A stretch of 64,000 nt of DNA. It comes from Desulfosarcina sp. (GTDB taxonomy: Bacteria; Desulfobacterota; Desulfobacteria; Desulfobacterales; Desulfosarcinaceae). Location: assembly GCA_014237405.1 (NCBI GenBank), contig JABZFO010000191.1, positions 1-64,000 of the forward strand, read 5' to 3'. The translations under genes and the position numbers were made by a program. The first letter of the stretch is position 1. The number at the start of each line of letters is the position of its first letter. Shown here one piece after another: positions 63,323 to 64,000 of this stretch. A model generated the notes under the pieces. That model was given only the letters and a program-made list of their open reading frames with translations, did no database searches and was not told the DNA's origin.

Positions 63323-64000
63323 CGCACGCCGGCACCCATCGAAGGCACCCGGTTCAGGCAGCGGGTTCACTTTGCTGGAAATCCTGGTGGCTATCTTTAT
63401 CTTCGCTCTGGTGATCACCACGGTATTTGGCTCGTTCCGAGCTGTTTTTTCCAGCGCTGATGCCGTAGGCGGTGACGTGGCCATCTTCGAGTCGGCCCGG
63501 ACTTGTCTGGGGCGCATGGCCACGGATCTGGAGGCCCTGTACGCCTCCCAATATCCACGTTACGCCAAGCCGGAGTTCAATGACCCGCAAGACCCCTATC
63601 GTCTTGTTGGAGATGCGACCGACGTGACAGGGATCAGTTTTGGTCGCCTGCAATTCGCATCACTGGCGCACCTCTCCTTCAACCTGGATCCACGGCAAGG
63701 GGTGTGCCGCATAGTCTACTATGTGCACCAGCGGTCAGACGAGTCGCTGGTCCTGCGTCGCGCCGACCATCTCTTTCCCTTTCCCGATTTCCAGGAGAGC
63801 GAGGATGACCCCATTTTGTGCGACAACATACTGGCCCTCGAATTCGGATACATGGGCGCCGAGGGCGAAATGAGCGATCAATGGGATTCGGAATCGGCCG
63901 ACACCGACTACGCCACGCCGCGGTCGATTGAGATCCGGTTGACGGTGGGAACACCGTCCAGGCCCAAGGAATTCACCACACGGGTATCCTTGCATGTGTA
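63315..64000 (+). CDS. gspJ: Type II secretion minor pseudopilin GspJ (runs off window)
   Basis: GSGFTLLEILVAIFIFALVITTVFGSF; no stop before the window end; absent from the supplied ORF track. Confidence 0.85.
   Translation, partial: MNSARRHPSKAPGSGSGFTLLEILVAIFIFALVITTVFGSFRAVFSSADAVGGDVAIFESARTCLGRMATDLEALYASQYPRYAKPEFNDPQDPYRLVGDATDVTGISFGRLQFASLAHLSFNLDPRQGVCRIVYYVHQRSDESLVLRRADHLFPFPDFQESEDDPILCDNILALEFGYMGAEGEMSDQWDSESADTDYATPRSIEIRLTVGTPSRPKEFTTRVSLHV

Overview
The 64 kb window looks like a Desulfobacterales-type (Desulfobacterota) chromosome segment with mostly housekeeping and signalling content. Coding content includes: the end of an exopolysaccharide locus (CpsD/Wzz); several sigma-54 and two-component regulators; MtaB and MnmA tRNA thiolation genes; a mitochondrial-EF-G1-like EF-G; a fused MTHFR; a rocD/argF/arcC/pyrB cluster; smc-ftsY; nth; a ROK kinase; DegP; NupC; a GalT-like gene; and a gspG-H-I-J pseudopilin cluster at the right edge. 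No rRNA, tRNA or CRISPR array was recognised. The most interesting signal is intergenic. (1) More than 20 degenerate arrays with a strict 7-nt period occur in many sequence flavours (TTTTGAA, CGATGTT, GGATTCT, GGACTGA, GGCTGAG, GCAATTA, CAGCTAT, ATTTGGT...). They are often arranged as inverted array pairs around short conserved cores, and often start at or inside the stop codon of the upstream gene. (2) A set of 140-160 bp palindromic MITE-like families (A-E) have different termini and stems but share an internal layout (CTGCGTTRYG - stem-loop - GCCTTGAYCT), with compensatory stem changes. One D element is nested in an E element with a 6-bp target duplication, and another sits directly upstream of gspH. 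(3) Five conserved genes (mnmA, a class III aminotransferase, pyrB, an OmpR-type regulator, a galT-like gene) appear to lack internal stretches of about 60-115 bp, and smc has a frameshift; assembly error must be excluded first. (4) The EF-G gene has an attenuator-like leader. All calls come from reading the sequence and translations; no searches were run.
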